Assembly (NCBI GenBank): GCA_021325025.1
Contig: JAJPHZ010000027.1
Location: forward strand, 1 to 64,000
DNA length: 64,000 bases
Direction: 5' to 3'
Origin: Pseudomonadota bacterium
Lineage (GTDB): Bacteria > Desulfobacterota > Binatia > Binatales > Binataceae
The notes under the pieces are model-generated. The model was given only the letters and a program-made list of their open reading frames with translations, searched no databases and was not told the DNA's origin. This document shows, in pieces, positions 17,708 through 26,392 of the stretch (the stretch's first letter is position 1; each line of letters begins with the position of its first letter). The translations under genes and the position numbers were made by a program.

Positions 17708-18145
17708 TCAAAGCGCAAGCTTCATCTTGCGGTGCGGGATGCCGGCTTCCTCGAAGATGCCGCCGGCCGGTGCAAAGCCATACCTGAGGTAGAAGCCCTC
17801 GACTGGGACCTGGGCGTGCAGATAGGCGAGTCTTGCTCCAATTTGTCGCGCCGCCGATACCAGATGGTCCAGCAGCAGGCGGCCGATTCCCCGCCCGCGA
17901 TACTCCGGCAGTACCGCCATCCGGCCGATCTTGGCGCCGCTGATCGACAGCATCATACGGCCGCATCCAACCGCCTGCCCGCCCCGCATCGCGAGCACGT
18001 GCAGGGCGCGTAGATCGTCGAAGTCGCGTTCCAGGTTTTCGTCGATGCGTTGTTCCTCGATGAACACCCGCCGCCGGATTGCGTAGGCCGCCGCCATCTG
18101 CTCGGCGGTGCGCACCGGCACAATCTCCACGGCGGCGGGCGCCAT
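17708..18145 (-). CDS. GNAT family N-acetyltransferase (ElaA/YjcF-like)
   Basis: A 145-residue single-domain GNAT. The N-terminal AYAIRRRVFIEEQ, the strand GRMAVLPEYRGRGIGRLLLDHL with the classic Q/R-x-x-G-x-G acetyl-CoA loop, and the terminal FYLRYGFAPAG motif are typical of ElaA/YjcF-like acetyltransferases. It lies 30 bases downstream of the flavin reductase gene on the same strand and is convergent with the hydrolase gene. Confidence 0.92.
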   Translation of the reverse strand: MAPAAVEIVPVRTAEQMAAAYAIRRRVFIEEQRIDENLERDFDDLRALHVLAMRGGQAVGCGRMMLSISGAKIGRMAVLPEYRGRGIGRLLLDHLVSAARQIGARLAYLHAQVPVEGFYLRYGFAPAGGIFEEAGIPHRKMKLAL

Positions 18146-18175
18146 CGTCGATACCGGAGGAGCAGCGCGGCTACT

Positions 18176-18652
18176 TCAGCCGCCGTAGTTCCATCCCGTC
18201 TCCTTCATGGTAAGGACTTCGGACTCCTTCTTGACGTAAGCTTCGGTTACCTTGCCGACCACCACACTGTGGTCGCCCAGTTCGTAAAAGCCGACCACGT
18301 CACATTCGACCGCGGCGGGCGCTTCGGAAATGATCGGCGCGCCGTTCTTGCCGGGCTCGAAGGCGTAATTGCCGAACTTGCCCTCCTTGGGCTCGACGTG
18401 CCTGAAGAAGGCGCCCGCGATCGCTTTCTGCCCGGTGCCCAGCACCGAGAGCGTGAATTTGCCGGAATTCTTGATCAGGGGATGCAGGCTGGAGTCGCCC
18501 TTGACTCCGATCGCCACCAGCGGCGGATTGAAACTGGCCTGCGTGACCCAGTTGATGGTGGCCACCGTCTGGGAGTCGCCGTGTTTGGCGCCCAGGATGA
18601 ACAGGCCGTAGGGGATCATCAACAGTGCGCGCTTTTTTGCATTCTCATCCAT
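18176..18652 (-). CDS. Flavin reductase-like FMN-binding protein
   Basis: A 158-residue split-barrel flavin reductase. It shows the N-terminal PYGLFILGAKHGD, the FMN-contact region TINWVTQASFNPPLVAIGV and the HPLIKNSGKFTLSVL block. Proteins of this type supply reduced flavin to two-component monooxygenases or act on their own. GGAGGA eight bases before the ATG supports the start. The two luciferase-like monooxygenases of this window are distant, so partnership is speculative. Confidence 0.92.
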   Translation of the reverse strand: MDENAKKRALLMIPYGLFILGAKHGDSQTVATINWVTQASFNPPLVAIGVKGDSSLHPLIKNSGKFTLSVLGTGQKAIAGAFFRHVEPKEGKFGNYAFEPGKNGAPIISEAPAAVECDVVGFYELGDHSVVVGKVTEAYVKKESEVLTMKETGWNYGG

Positions 18653-18833
18653 CTCGGATGTCCTCCATTGCTGCCTTGCGAGTGCTTGGATTCAACGATA
18701 CCCCGGCCAATTTCCCCAATCGCGGGGCCTTGATCAAGATGGACCCCGGGTTGAGCGCCGGCAACGGCGGTTCAGGATCGGCCCGATGGTATGATAGGCT
18801 GTGCGGCGGGAGCGCGGCGCGGGAGGATCACTC

Positions 18834-19817
18834 ATGCCTGAAATCGAGGAAACCATCTTCGCTCCGGAACCGGTGGGCGGTGAATGGCTGCAGGGCGGGC
18901 CGGTGTCGCTGGCCGCACTGCGCGGCAAGGGCGTGGCGCTGATCGACTTCTGGGACTACACCTGCGTCAACTGCATCCGCACATTGCCCTACGTCGTGCA
19001 ATGGCATCGGCGCTACGCGGGGCACGGGCTGGTGATAATCGGCGTGCATGCCCCGGAGTTCACCTTCGCGCGCCAGGCCGAGTTCGTGCGTCAGGCGGTG
19101 CGGGATTTTCAGATCGAATACCCGGTCGTGCTCGACAACAATTACGTCATCTGGCGCGCCTACTCCAACCGCTTCTGGCCCGCCAAATACCTGGTCGATA
19201 GCGCCGGCCGCATCCGCTACTTCCATTACGGCGAAGGCGCCTACCGTGAGACCGAAGCCCAGATCCAGCGGCTGCTGTGTGAGATCAATCCCGCCCTGTC
19301 CCTGCCGGTCCCGATGGACCCGGTGCGCGATACCGACCGCCCCGGCGCCGTCTGCCATCGGGTGACCCCCGAGCTGTACCTCGGCCATCGGCGCGGCCAG
19401 TTCGGCAATCCGCAGGGCGTGGTGGAGGGTTATCCGCACGAGTATCGCGACCCGGGTGTGCGGATGGAGGGGATGGTGTATCTCGACGGCAAATGGCAGG
19501 TCGGCGAGGAATCCTCGGAGGCGGTGGCCGAAAACGCGTCGATCGCGATCCGCTACACCGCCAAGGAGGTCAACCTGGTGATGGCGCCATCGGAGGAAGC
19601 CGGTCCGGTACGTGTCGAACTGGCGCTGGAGGGTGCACAACGGCCCGGTCAGGACAGCCGCGTGGAGGACGGACGCGTGCTAATCGAGGTCGATCGCCCG
19701 CGGATGTACAACCTGGTGGCCAACGACGAGGTCAGCTCAGGCGGGCTCAAGCTTACCGCGCGCGGCAAGGGCCTCAACGCCTATGCGTTCACGTTCACCT
19801 CGTGCGCATTGAACTGA
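18834..19817 (+). CDS. DipZ-like thioredoxin domain protein without membrane domain
   Basis: A 327-residue protein. Residues 10-160 form a TlpA/AhpC-like thioredoxin domain with the redox motif CVNC (Cys44, Cys47), preceded by DFWDYT. Residues 180-327 match the carbohydrate-binding-like C-terminal domain of DipZ (TPELYLGHRRG, MVYLDGKW). Full DipZ proteins also have an N-terminal CcdA-type membrane domain; here it is absent and no signal peptide is seen, so the protein appears cytoplasmic. GGGAGGA seven bases before ATG 18834 fixes the start. Confidence 0.9.
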   Translation: MPEIEETIFAPEPVGGEWLQGGPVSLAALRGKGVALIDFWDYTCVNCIRTLPYVVQWHRRYAGHGLVIIGVHAPEFTFARQAEFVRQAVRDFQIEYPVVLDNNYVIWRAYSNRFWPAKYLVDSAGRIRYFHYGEGAYRETEAQIQRLLCEINPALSLPVPMDPVRDTDRPGAVCHRVTPELYLGHRRGQFGNPQGVVEGYPHEYRDPGVRMEGMVYLDGKWQVGEESSEAVAENASIAIRYTAKEVNLVMAPSEEAGPVRVELALEGAQRPGQDSRVEDGRVLIEVDRPRMYNLVANDEVSSGGLKLTARGKGLNAYAFTFTSCALN

Positions 19818-19845
19818 CGGCGCAAATTGCCAAGAGGAAATTAAC

Positions 19846-20625
19846 ATGTTGTCCGACGAACAGATCCAAAGAGCCGCCGAGGCGGTGCTTCGCGCCCGAT
19901 ATCCGATTGCGCTGACCGGTGCGGGAATGTCGGTGGAAAGCGGCATTCCGCCCTTCCGCGGTCCCGGCGGGCTGTGGACCAAGTACGGCGAGCCGCCCAT
20001 GAACGGCTTTCAGATCTTCATGGCCGACCCGAAGAAGGGCTGGGAGGATCGCCTTAAACCGCGCTACGAAGAGTTGTGGAGGCCGCTGCGGGTGGCCAAA
20101 CCCAATCCCGGCCACTATGCGCTGGCGGAGCTGGAAAAGCTGGGCGTACTGCGTTTTCTGATCACGCAGAACGTTGACGACCTGCATCGCCAGGCCGGCA
20201 CCAAAGCGCTGGCCGAAATTCACGGCAACTACAAGCTGATCCGATGCCTGGAATGCAACGCGCGCTATCGGGAAGAGGAGATCAGCCTGGAAGTGCTGCC
20301 GCCGCCCTGCCCCAAATGCGGCGGCCTGCTCAAGAGCGACACCGTCTCCTTCGGCGAGCCGATTCCCACCGACGTGCTGCGCCAATGCGCCGAGCATGCC
20401 GCACGCGCCGACCTGGTAATCGTGGCGGGGACCTCGGCGACCGTCTATCCGGCGGCCGGATTCGCGATCGAGGTCAAGGAACGCGGCGGAAAACTGGTTG
20501 AAGTGAATCTCTACGAAAGCGAAATCACCGGCATCTGCGACTTCTCGCTGCGCGGCACCAGCGCCGAGACCCTGCCGCGCCTGGCCGCTGCCATCGCGCA
20601 GCGCCGCAAAGCGTCCCTGAGCTGA
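19846..20625 (+). CDS. Sir2 family NAD-dependent protein deacylase
   Basis: A 259-residue sirtuin. The NAD-binding GAGMSVESGIPPFRG starts at residue 25, TQNVDDLH at 108, catalytic His126 lies in EIHGNY, and the zinc tetrad is Cys134, Cys137, Cys155, Cys158. SFGEPIP and the VAGTSATVYPAAG ribose-binding region follow. It removes acyl groups from protein lysines, often controlling acyl-CoA synthetases. A good ribosome site, GAGGAA, lies seven bases before the ATG. It is 28 bases downstream of the thioredoxin gene. Confidence 0.96.
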   Translation: MLSDEQIQRAAEAVLRARYPIALTGAGMSVESGIPPFRGPGGLWTKYGEPPMNGFQIFMADPKKGWEDRLKPRYEELWRPLRVAKPNPGHYALAELEKLGVLRFLITQNVDDLHRQAGTKALAEIHGNYKLIRCLECNARYREEEISLEVLPPPCPKCGGLLKSDTVSFGEPIPTDVLRQCAEHAARADLVIVAGTSATVYPAAGFAIEVKERGGKLVEVNLYESEITGICDFSLRGTSAETLPRLAAAIAQRRKASLS

Positions 20626-20646
20626 GCCCCGGCGAGCCTTGCGAGC

Positions 20647-21204
20647 ATGGCCAAGGTTTACGATTGTATCGATGACGCCCTGGCGCGCTTCATTGGCACC
20701 CAGCACATCTTTTTCGTGGCCACCGCGCCGCTTGATCCCGCCGGGCACGTCAACCTCTCTCCCAAGGGCTTGGACAGCTTTCGCGTCATCGATCCCAACA
20801 CCGTTGCCTACCTCGACTTGACCGGCAGCGGCATCGAGACCCTCTCGCATCTGCGCGAGAACGGACGGATTACCATCATGTTCTGCGCCCTGGAAGGCGC
20901 GCCGAAGATTTTGCGCCTGTATGGCCGCGGCGAGGCAATCGAACCGGGCGACTGGCGCTTCGATCATTTGCTGAGGCTGTTCCCGCAGTTTCCCGGTGTG
21001 CGTTCGATCGTCGTAGTATCACTGGACCGAATCGCCGATTCCTGCGGTTACGGCGTCCCGCGTTATCGCTACCAGGGCGAGCGCAGCCAACTGCTGGATT
21101 GGGCCTGCCGCAAGGGACCGCTCGGACTGGCGCGCTATCGGGCCGAACACAACGCAACCAGCGTCGAGGGCCTGCCCGGCCTCAAGGCGCCTGACCGCAG
21201 ATGA
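20647..21204 (+). CDS. Pyridoxamine 5'-phosphate oxidase family protein
   Basis: A 185-residue split-barrel protein. The N-terminal half shows FIGTQHIFFVATAPLDPAGHVNLSPKG, SGIETLSHLRENGRITIMFCAL and GAPKILRLYGRGE, matching the PPOX domain group with FMN or F420 cofactors. The C-terminal third (SCGYGVPRYRYQGERSQLLDW) is typical of members acting on small molecules. It starts 21 bases after the sirtuin stop and is probably co-transcribed. The reaction is unknown. Confidence 0.9.
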   Translation: MAKVYDCIDDALARFIGTQHIFFVATAPLDPAGHVNLSPKGLDSFRVIDPNTVAYLDLTGSGIETLSHLRENGRITIMFCALEGAPKILRLYGRGEAIEPGDWRFDHLLRLFPQFPGVRSIVVVSLDRIADSCGYGVPRYRYQGERSQLLDWACRKGPLGLARYRAEHNATSVEGLPGLKAPDRR

Positions 21205-21298
21205 TTTTCAACGTCATCCGCGTTTGGCGGTGTATCGAGTCAATCGCAGGCTGGAAGCCTGTGCCGCGCGAGCGCAATCGCGTCTGCCCGTAGGGTTT

Positions 21299-22354
21299 TC
21301 ACGGCACCGGGGCAGGGTGGAGCAAACCGGCGGCTTCGTCGAATCCCAGCATCACGTTGAGATTCTGGATGGCCTGGCCGGCGGCGCCTTTGCCCAGATT
21401 GTCGATCGCTGTCAACACCACCAGCGTCTGCGCGCGGCGGTTGAGCACAAAGGCGATCTCGCAGAAATTGGTGGCCCGCACGTTCTTCAGCTCGGGCAAC
21501 TCGCCGGCGCCCAGCAGCCGGATGAATCGCGCCTTGGCGTAGGACGCCTCGAAAGCCGCGCGGATATCTTCGGCGGTCGTGCCGCTGCGTGGACGCAGAA
21601 AAATTGAGCTCAGGATGCCGCGATTGAGGGGCAGCAGATGCGGCACGAACGTGATCGCAACCTCGCGGCCGAGCGTCGCCGCGATTTCCTGTTCCATCTC
21701 CGGCGTGTGACGATGATTGCCGACCTTGTAGGCGCGGAAGTTGTCGTTGACTTCGGCGAACAGTTGCTCCAGTTGCGGACTGCGCCGCGCTCCGGTGGTG
21801 CCCGACTTGGCGTCAATGATGATCGAGGCCGGATCCACCAGATCGCGGCTGATCAGCGGCAGCACGCCCAGCAACGTCCCCGTCGGATAGCATCCCGGAT
21901 TCGCCACCAGCCGCGCCTCGCGAATCTCGCTACGATGGAACTCCGTCAGGCCATAGACCGCCTGGCGGGCCAACAGCGGCGCCGGATGCTCGCGGCCGTA
22001 GGTGGTTTTGTGGACGTCCATGTCCTTGAGCCGGAAGTCGGCCGAAAAGTCGATCACCCGGATTCGATGTCCGAGCAGCTCCCGGATCACCTCGGTCCCG
22101 GTATGCTCAGGCAGGCAGGAGAGCACCACCTCGGCGCGGCCGCGGATCAGGTCGGGGCGCAACTCCTCGAACGGCGGCAGGTCCAGACCGGCCAGATGGC
22201 GGTAGACCTGCGCGACTTCGCGGCCCACGTAGTGCTCGGAGGTCAGCACCGTCAGCTCCACGAAGGGATGGAAGGCGAGCAAACGAACCGCCTCGATCCC
22301 CGAGTACCCGCTCGCCCCCAGGATCGCCACCTTGACCCGGTTTGTCGCACTCAT
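21299..22354 (-). CDS. argC: N-acetyl-gamma-glutamyl-phosphate reductase
   Basis: A 351-residue type 1 ArgC, the third step of arginine biosynthesis: NADPH-dependent reduction of N-acetylglutamyl phosphate to the semialdehyde. The NADP-binding GASGYSGIE is at residue 13, the active-site motif NPGCYPTG has Cys155, and the C-terminal KFVTGAAGQA-like segment appears as NLGKGAAGQAIQN. Length is normal. The other arginine genes are not adjacent. Its 3' end faces the PPOX gene across 94 bases. Confidence 0.97.
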   Translation of the reverse strand: MSATNRVKVAILGASGYSGIEAVRLLAFHPFVELTVLTSEHYVGREVAQVYRHLAGLDLPPFEELRPDLIRGRAEVVLSCLPEHTGTEVIRELLGHRIRVIDFSADFRLKDMDVHKTTYGREHPAPLLARQAVYGLTEFHRSEIREARLVANPGCYPTGTLLGVLPLISRDLVDPASIIIDAKSGTTGARRSPQLEQLFAEVNDNFRAYKVGNHRHTPEMEQEIAATLGREVAITFVPHLLPLNRGILSSIFLRPRSGTTAEDIRAAFEASYAKARFIRLLGAGELPELKNVRATNFCEIAFVLNRRAQTLVVLTAIDNLGKGAAGQAIQNLNVMLGFDEAAGLLHPAPVP

Positions 22355-22430
22355 CGCTGTTCAGGCGCCTCCCGCCGTTCAGAGGCCCATTAAAACATGA
22401 AGGTTTTGTTAAGACCAGCGAGCCGCCCGG

Positions 22431-24701
22431 CTACTTGGTATCCAGCTCGAACAGCAGATGGCGCGCGCCGTCGGCCGGTTCCGCTTTGCGCCGGAAGGGG
22501 TTGAAGCGACCCATCAGGCTGCCATTGCCGCTGGCCGCGTGCAAGCGCTCCAGGTACAGTTGCAGCGGGCGATCTTCGGGCTTTTGCCGCGCCAATTCCT
22601 CCAGGCTGATCAACGCCTGGTGGGTCGAACCCTTTTCCAAAGCCGCCAGGGCGGCGGCGAATTGCTCATAAAAGGCGGCTTCGACCGGCCCCCCGCGCTT
22701 ACCCGCGACCTCGTCGATGCGCACCGCCTGGGCCTTGCCCTTGACCCGCACCGAACCGATATTGCGCACGACAAATCCGTCGGCGGCTTCTTCGGTGGTT
22801 TGTCGATTGACCAACAGATGCACCTTGAAGTGGCGCGTCAGCCCCTCGATACGCGACGCCAAATTGACGGTGTCGCCGATCGCCGAATAATCGAAGCGCT
22901 GGTTGCCGCCGAAATTGCCCACAATCGCGTCGCCGGTGGCGATGCCGATACCGATGTCGATGTCCACGAAGCGCGGGTCGACGCGGCGCAACCGCTCCAG
23001 TTCGGCCAACATCTCAAGCGCGCACTCGACTGCCGAGCGGGCCGGGTTGGGCGTATCGCCCGGCGCGCCCCAAAACGCCATGATCCCGTCGCCCATCAGC
23101 TTGTCCACCACCCCGCCGCTGCGCAGGATAAGGTCGATCATCGCCGTCATGTAGCTGTTGAGCAGCGCCACCAGCTCCTCGGGCGCAGTGCGCTCGCTGC
23201 GCGAGGTAAAGCCGACGATGTCGGAGAACAGGATACTCATGTGGCGGCGCTCGCCGCCTAGCTTGAGCTTTTCGGGGTCCTGAACCAGCCGCTCGATGAC
23301 GTCGGGATGCAGATAGTGTTCAAAGGCGTGGCGATAGTACTGCTTCAGCCGCCCTTCGGTCAGGTATTTGTAACCGGCCAGGATGGCGTAATCCACCACC
23401 ACCATGACCACCGGGAACAGCACCCCCAGCAGCAGGCCGTCGGCGACCAGCAGATACTGCGCAATCGCCAGGTAGCCGAGGATCATCACCGCCGCCGCCA
23501 CTGCCGACCATGACGCGGACAGGTAGGCGACGGCCGCGCTAATCGCAATTCCCATCACTACCGCTGCCACCCGTTCCAGGCCTGCCGTAATTTCCGAGCG
23601 TTGGATAAAATCGCCGGTCAGGATGTTGTCGATCGCGTTGGCGTGGATTTCCACACCGGGAAAGTCCGCGCCCATCGGCGTCGACCATCGGTCCCCTACA
23701 CCCAGCGCCGACGCTCCCACCAGCACGATCTTGTTAGCCAGTGCGCTGGCGGGCACCCGATGCGCGATCACGTCGCTGACGGAATAGTACGGGAAGGTGT
23801 GAGCAGGACCGCGGAAGTTCACCAGCATCCGCCCCTGTTCATCGACCGGCAGCGCGACCGGGCCGATTTTGGCCTGCGCCACGCCGTAATCGGCCAGAGT
23901 CAGCGAGGTGAGCGCGCCGCCCGCGGCGGCGCTGGTCACGGCCAGGATCAGCGGCTCACAGTAGCGGTTGCCGAACCGTATCACCATCATCTCGGAGCGA
24001 AACACCGCGTCGGCGTCGGTAGGCGTGTCGAAATATCCCGTGCCGTGCGCCGCCCGGTTGATGTCGGGCAGATTGGGCAGGTAGGCGACCGCTTGCGGGA
24101 TCGGCGGCGGGCCGGAAATTCCGGGCAGGCTTCGCACCAGGCTGTAAGCCAACGGGGCCGGCGGCATTGTTTGGGAAACAAAACCGGGGCTGATTGTGAC
24201 CTTCTCGCCCTCAGCTTTTACTTGAAGCGGGTAACCAAGGTAGGTCATGCCCTGGGCTTTGATGGCGTTGGCAAAGGCCTGGTCGTTGCCGATTCCGGCC
24301 GCCGCCGTCAGTTTATCAGCCGGCAAACCGGCCTTCTCGAGGCTGTCGACAATTTGCTGGCGCACCAGGTCGTTGTCGTCGCGCTCGCTGAAGACCATAT
24401 CGTAGCCCACCACCGCGACCTTGTACGACATGAGCGCCTCTTCCAGGCGGGCCAACACCGTGCGCGGCCAGGGCCATCGTCCCAGCTCGCTGATACTCTT
24501 GTCGTCGATGGCGACGATTGCCACTTCACCGTGGGGTTTGCGCGTTCCCCGCGCATACATCCGCAGGTCGAAGGTCTTGAGTTCGGCAAGCCTCAGCAGC
24601 GAGGGGTAATGGGCGTTAACCAGGAAGAGCGCGACCACCATCCCCACCCCGATGCCCAAGGTGCGCAACGCCCCGTGGTTCTTTTTGCCAGCTCGGGCCA
24701 T
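22431..24701 (-). CDS. CHASE2-domain adenylate/guanylate cyclase
   Basis: A 756-residue membrane sensor cyclase. After an N-terminal transmembrane segment, residues 40-330 form an extracytoplasmic CHASE2 domain (AELKTFDLRMY, VAIVAIDDKSISELGRWPWPR, KIVLVGASALGVGDRWSTPMG). Three transmembrane helices follow (about 345-430), then a class III cyclase domain with metal-binding aspartates in FSDIVGFTSRS (near 490) and GDGIMAFWG, plus SAIGDTVNLASRIEG. It makes cAMP or cGMP in response to an envelope signal. It is the last of four minus-strand genes beginning with a FecR protein. Confidence 0.95.
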   Translation of the reverse strand: MARAGKKNHGALRTLGIGVGMVVALFLVNAHYPSLLRLAELKTFDLRMYARGTRKPHGEVAIVAIDDKSISELGRWPWPRTVLARLEEALMSYKVAVVGYDMVFSERDDNDLVRQQIVDSLEKAGLPADKLTAAAGIGNDQAFANAIKAQGMTYLGYPLQVKAEGEKVTISPGFVSQTMPPAPLAYSLVRSLPGISGPPPIPQAVAYLPNLPDINRAAHGTGYFDTPTDADAVFRSEMMVIRFGNRYCEPLILAVTSAAAGGALTSLTLADYGVAQAKIGPVALPVDEQGRMLVNFRGPAHTFPYYSVSDVIAHRVPASALANKIVLVGASALGVGDRWSTPMGADFPGVEIHANAIDNILTGDFIQRSEITAGLERVAAVVMGIAISAAVAYLSASWSAVAAAVMILGYLAIAQYLLVADGLLLGVLFPVVMVVVDYAILAGYKYLTEGRLKQYYRHAFEHYLHPDVIERLVQDPEKLKLGGERRHMSILFSDIVGFTSRSERTAPEELVALLNSYMTAMIDLILRSGGVVDKLMGDGIMAFWGAPGDTPNPARSAVECALEMLAELERLRRVDPRFVDIDIGIGIATGDAIVGNFGGNQRFDYSAIGDTVNLASRIEGLTRHFKVHLLVNRQTTEEAADGFVVRNIGSVRVKGKAQAVRIDEVAGKRGGPVEAAFYEQFAAALAALEKGSTHQALISLEELARQKPEDRPLQLYLERLHAASGNGSLMGRFNPFRRKAEPADGARHLLFELDTK

Positions 24702-24781
24702 CGTGCTACCCGGGGCGATTGTAGCGGTTTTGATTAAATTTCGCTAATCCGAACAGTTTTCCCCGGACCTGTGGACAATCG

Positions 24782-24819
24782 CATGGACCGCGCCGCTGCA
24801 GGCGACGGCGCAGTCCATG
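24782..24819. other. Long imperfect hairpin
   Basis: Fourteen-base arms at 24782-24795 and 24806-24819 pair with one mismatch around a 10-base loop. It lies between the lipoprotein gene and the cyclase gene. No U tract follows on either strand, so it may be an mRNA processing, attenuation or protein-binding site rather than an intrinsic terminator. Confidence 0.5.
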
Positions 24820-24843
24820 GCAAACGGAACGACCGGGTCAAGC

Positions 24844-26298
24844 CTACTCTGCAACGAAGGTCACAAGCTTAAGCGCGACCAGGTCAAGGGTCGGATCCAC
24901 GGTATGCGCTGCGCTGCGCTTGGCCTTCAACAGACCGTCCAGATCGACCACGGCCAGGAAGCTGAACGCTTCGTTGCCCAGCACCCCGTAAGCTTTGCCG
25001 CTGTTGGGGCTGACGTAGGCCGTGGTGGGATGCGGATCGAAACCCTGGGCCCACGGCGTACCGGATGGGTCATTCGGCATGGTGAAAGCCACCCAGTCGA
25101 CCACCGACGGGATTCCGCTGCCGGAGGTGGATGGCAGTTGGATCACACCTTCCACGCTGCCGCCGAACTCGCCGGTTACCAATGCCAAATGTGTTCCCGG
25201 AGCAACGGCAATGCCCGATGTCCCGGCCGCCAGCGAGCCAAACTCGGGGAAATCCTGGAATTGGCTTGGTGCATGCCAGGTTCCCGGCGCTCCGCTGACA
25301 AAAGTCGCTTGGGTCAGGTCAGCGATAAACAGAAGGCCGGTAAATTCATCAGTGGATAGCGCAATGCCAGTCGTGCAGTCTTCCCCCGCCGAGTCCAGAT
25401 CAGGCCCAGGATTGGGCGCGCCCACCGGGGTCGGCGTCGGAATCGGTACGATTTGATTGGTGAACACCTGGGTGCTGGCCCCAATCTTTGCCAGTTCGTA
25501 ATTCCCGCGTTCGTTGGGTGAGAGGATCAGGTGCCGGATCGGGTCCACCGCGATGTCTTCTGACACACCGGTGGGCGAATCAACCGGCAGGTCGAAGGTG
25601 TTGGTGGAAAGATGCAGTGCCTGATAGGCGGAGGAGGACGGCGAATCGCTCTTGGCGATCGCCAACTGGGCGGTATTGGTGCTCGAATCGACCACTACGC
25701 CGCAGGTCGTGCACGATCCGCCAGTGAAGCTGACCGTGCCTGTTCCCGCACTGGTCAGGGTATTCTTAAGCGTGGTGCCGTTAAGGATGTAAACGTCGGT
25801 ACCGTTGGCGACGCAGACCGTGTCGCCGGTGGTAGAATTGGACGAGCAGGAGTTAACCGTATCCCGCGTCGGGACCACCACTGCCGGGCCGCCGGTGCCG
25901 ACTCCGGCGCTGGTTTCCAACGGCACAACAGCGACGCCGCCACTGCCCACCGGGCCTCCCCAATCGCCTTGCGGAGCGTATGCGGTTGCGTTGGTGCCCT
26001 GGACGAGCACGCCGATCGAGCTGGACGGAAGACAAGCCTCTGGCGCCAGGGTGGGTGTTGCAGTTGGGGTAGCAGTTGCGGTCGCGGTTCCAGTCCCTGT
26101 TGGCGTCGGGGTCGAGGTCGGAATCGGTGTCGGGGTGGGGCTGGGGAGCGGCGTTCTGGTCGGCGCTGGGGTGGTGGTCGCGGTCGTGGTGGGGATGACG
26201 CGGGGACAACTGCCACACGGGTCGCAACCGGCAAGACCGACCAGAATGCAGATGCCGAGCAAGGTCGGCCCTGCCAGCGCAATCAAGGCTGACTTCAT
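24844..26298 (-). CDS. Lipoprotein with Pro/Thr-rich stalk and propeller-like domain
   Basis: A 484-residue predicted lipoprotein: a hydrophobic N-terminus ends in the lipobox LAGC, followed by CDPCGSCP and then about 55 residues of TP/TA repeats (roughly residues 35-90) that form an extended stalk. The rest has repeated short beta-strand segments with aspartates and glycines, like a surface-exposed propeller with WD40/NHL-like content (VDPIRHLILSPNERG, GLLFIADL, KAYGVLGNEAFSFLAVVDLDG). AGGAG precedes the ATG. It sits between the outer-membrane protein and CHASE2 cyclase genes and may be a surface or periplasmic sensor part. No named family recognised. Confidence 0.75.
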   Translation of the reverse strand: MKSALIALAGPTLLGICILVGLAGCDPCGSCPRVIPTTTATTTPAPTRTPLPSPTPTPIPTSTPTPTGTGTATATATPTATPTLAPEACLPSSSIGVLVQGTNATAYAPQGDWGGPVGSGGVAVVPLETSAGVGTGGPAVVVPTRDTVNSCSSNSTTGDTVCVANGTDVYILNGTTLKNTLTSAGTGTVSFTGGSCTTCGVVVDSSTNTAQLAIAKSDSPSSSAYQALHLSTNTFDLPVDSPTGVSEDIAVDPIRHLILSPNERGNYELAKIGASTQVFTNQIVPIPTPTPVGAPNPGPDLDSAGEDCTTGIALSTDEFTGLLFIADLTQATFVSGAPGTWHAPSQFQDFPEFGSLAAGTSGIAVAPGTHLALVTGEFGGSVEGVIQLPSTSGSGIPSVVDWVAFTMPNDPSGTPWAQGFDPHPTTAYVSPNSGKAYGVLGNEAFSFLAVVDLDGLLKAKRSAAHTVDPTLDLVALKLVTFVAE

Positions 26299-26392
26299 CT
26301 ACGAACTCCTAAAAAATACAATGTTTATCTAAAGTTTGCGCACGAGGCGCTGGCACCTCGGCTTTTCTCAAGCTTCCGCCCGCCTGCCGGAC

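Noticed and set aside
26030-26225. Repetitive tract considered as a CRISPR or tandem-repeat array
   Set aside because: The repeats are irregular codon-based Pro/Thr units within a coding frame, with no spacers of constant length.
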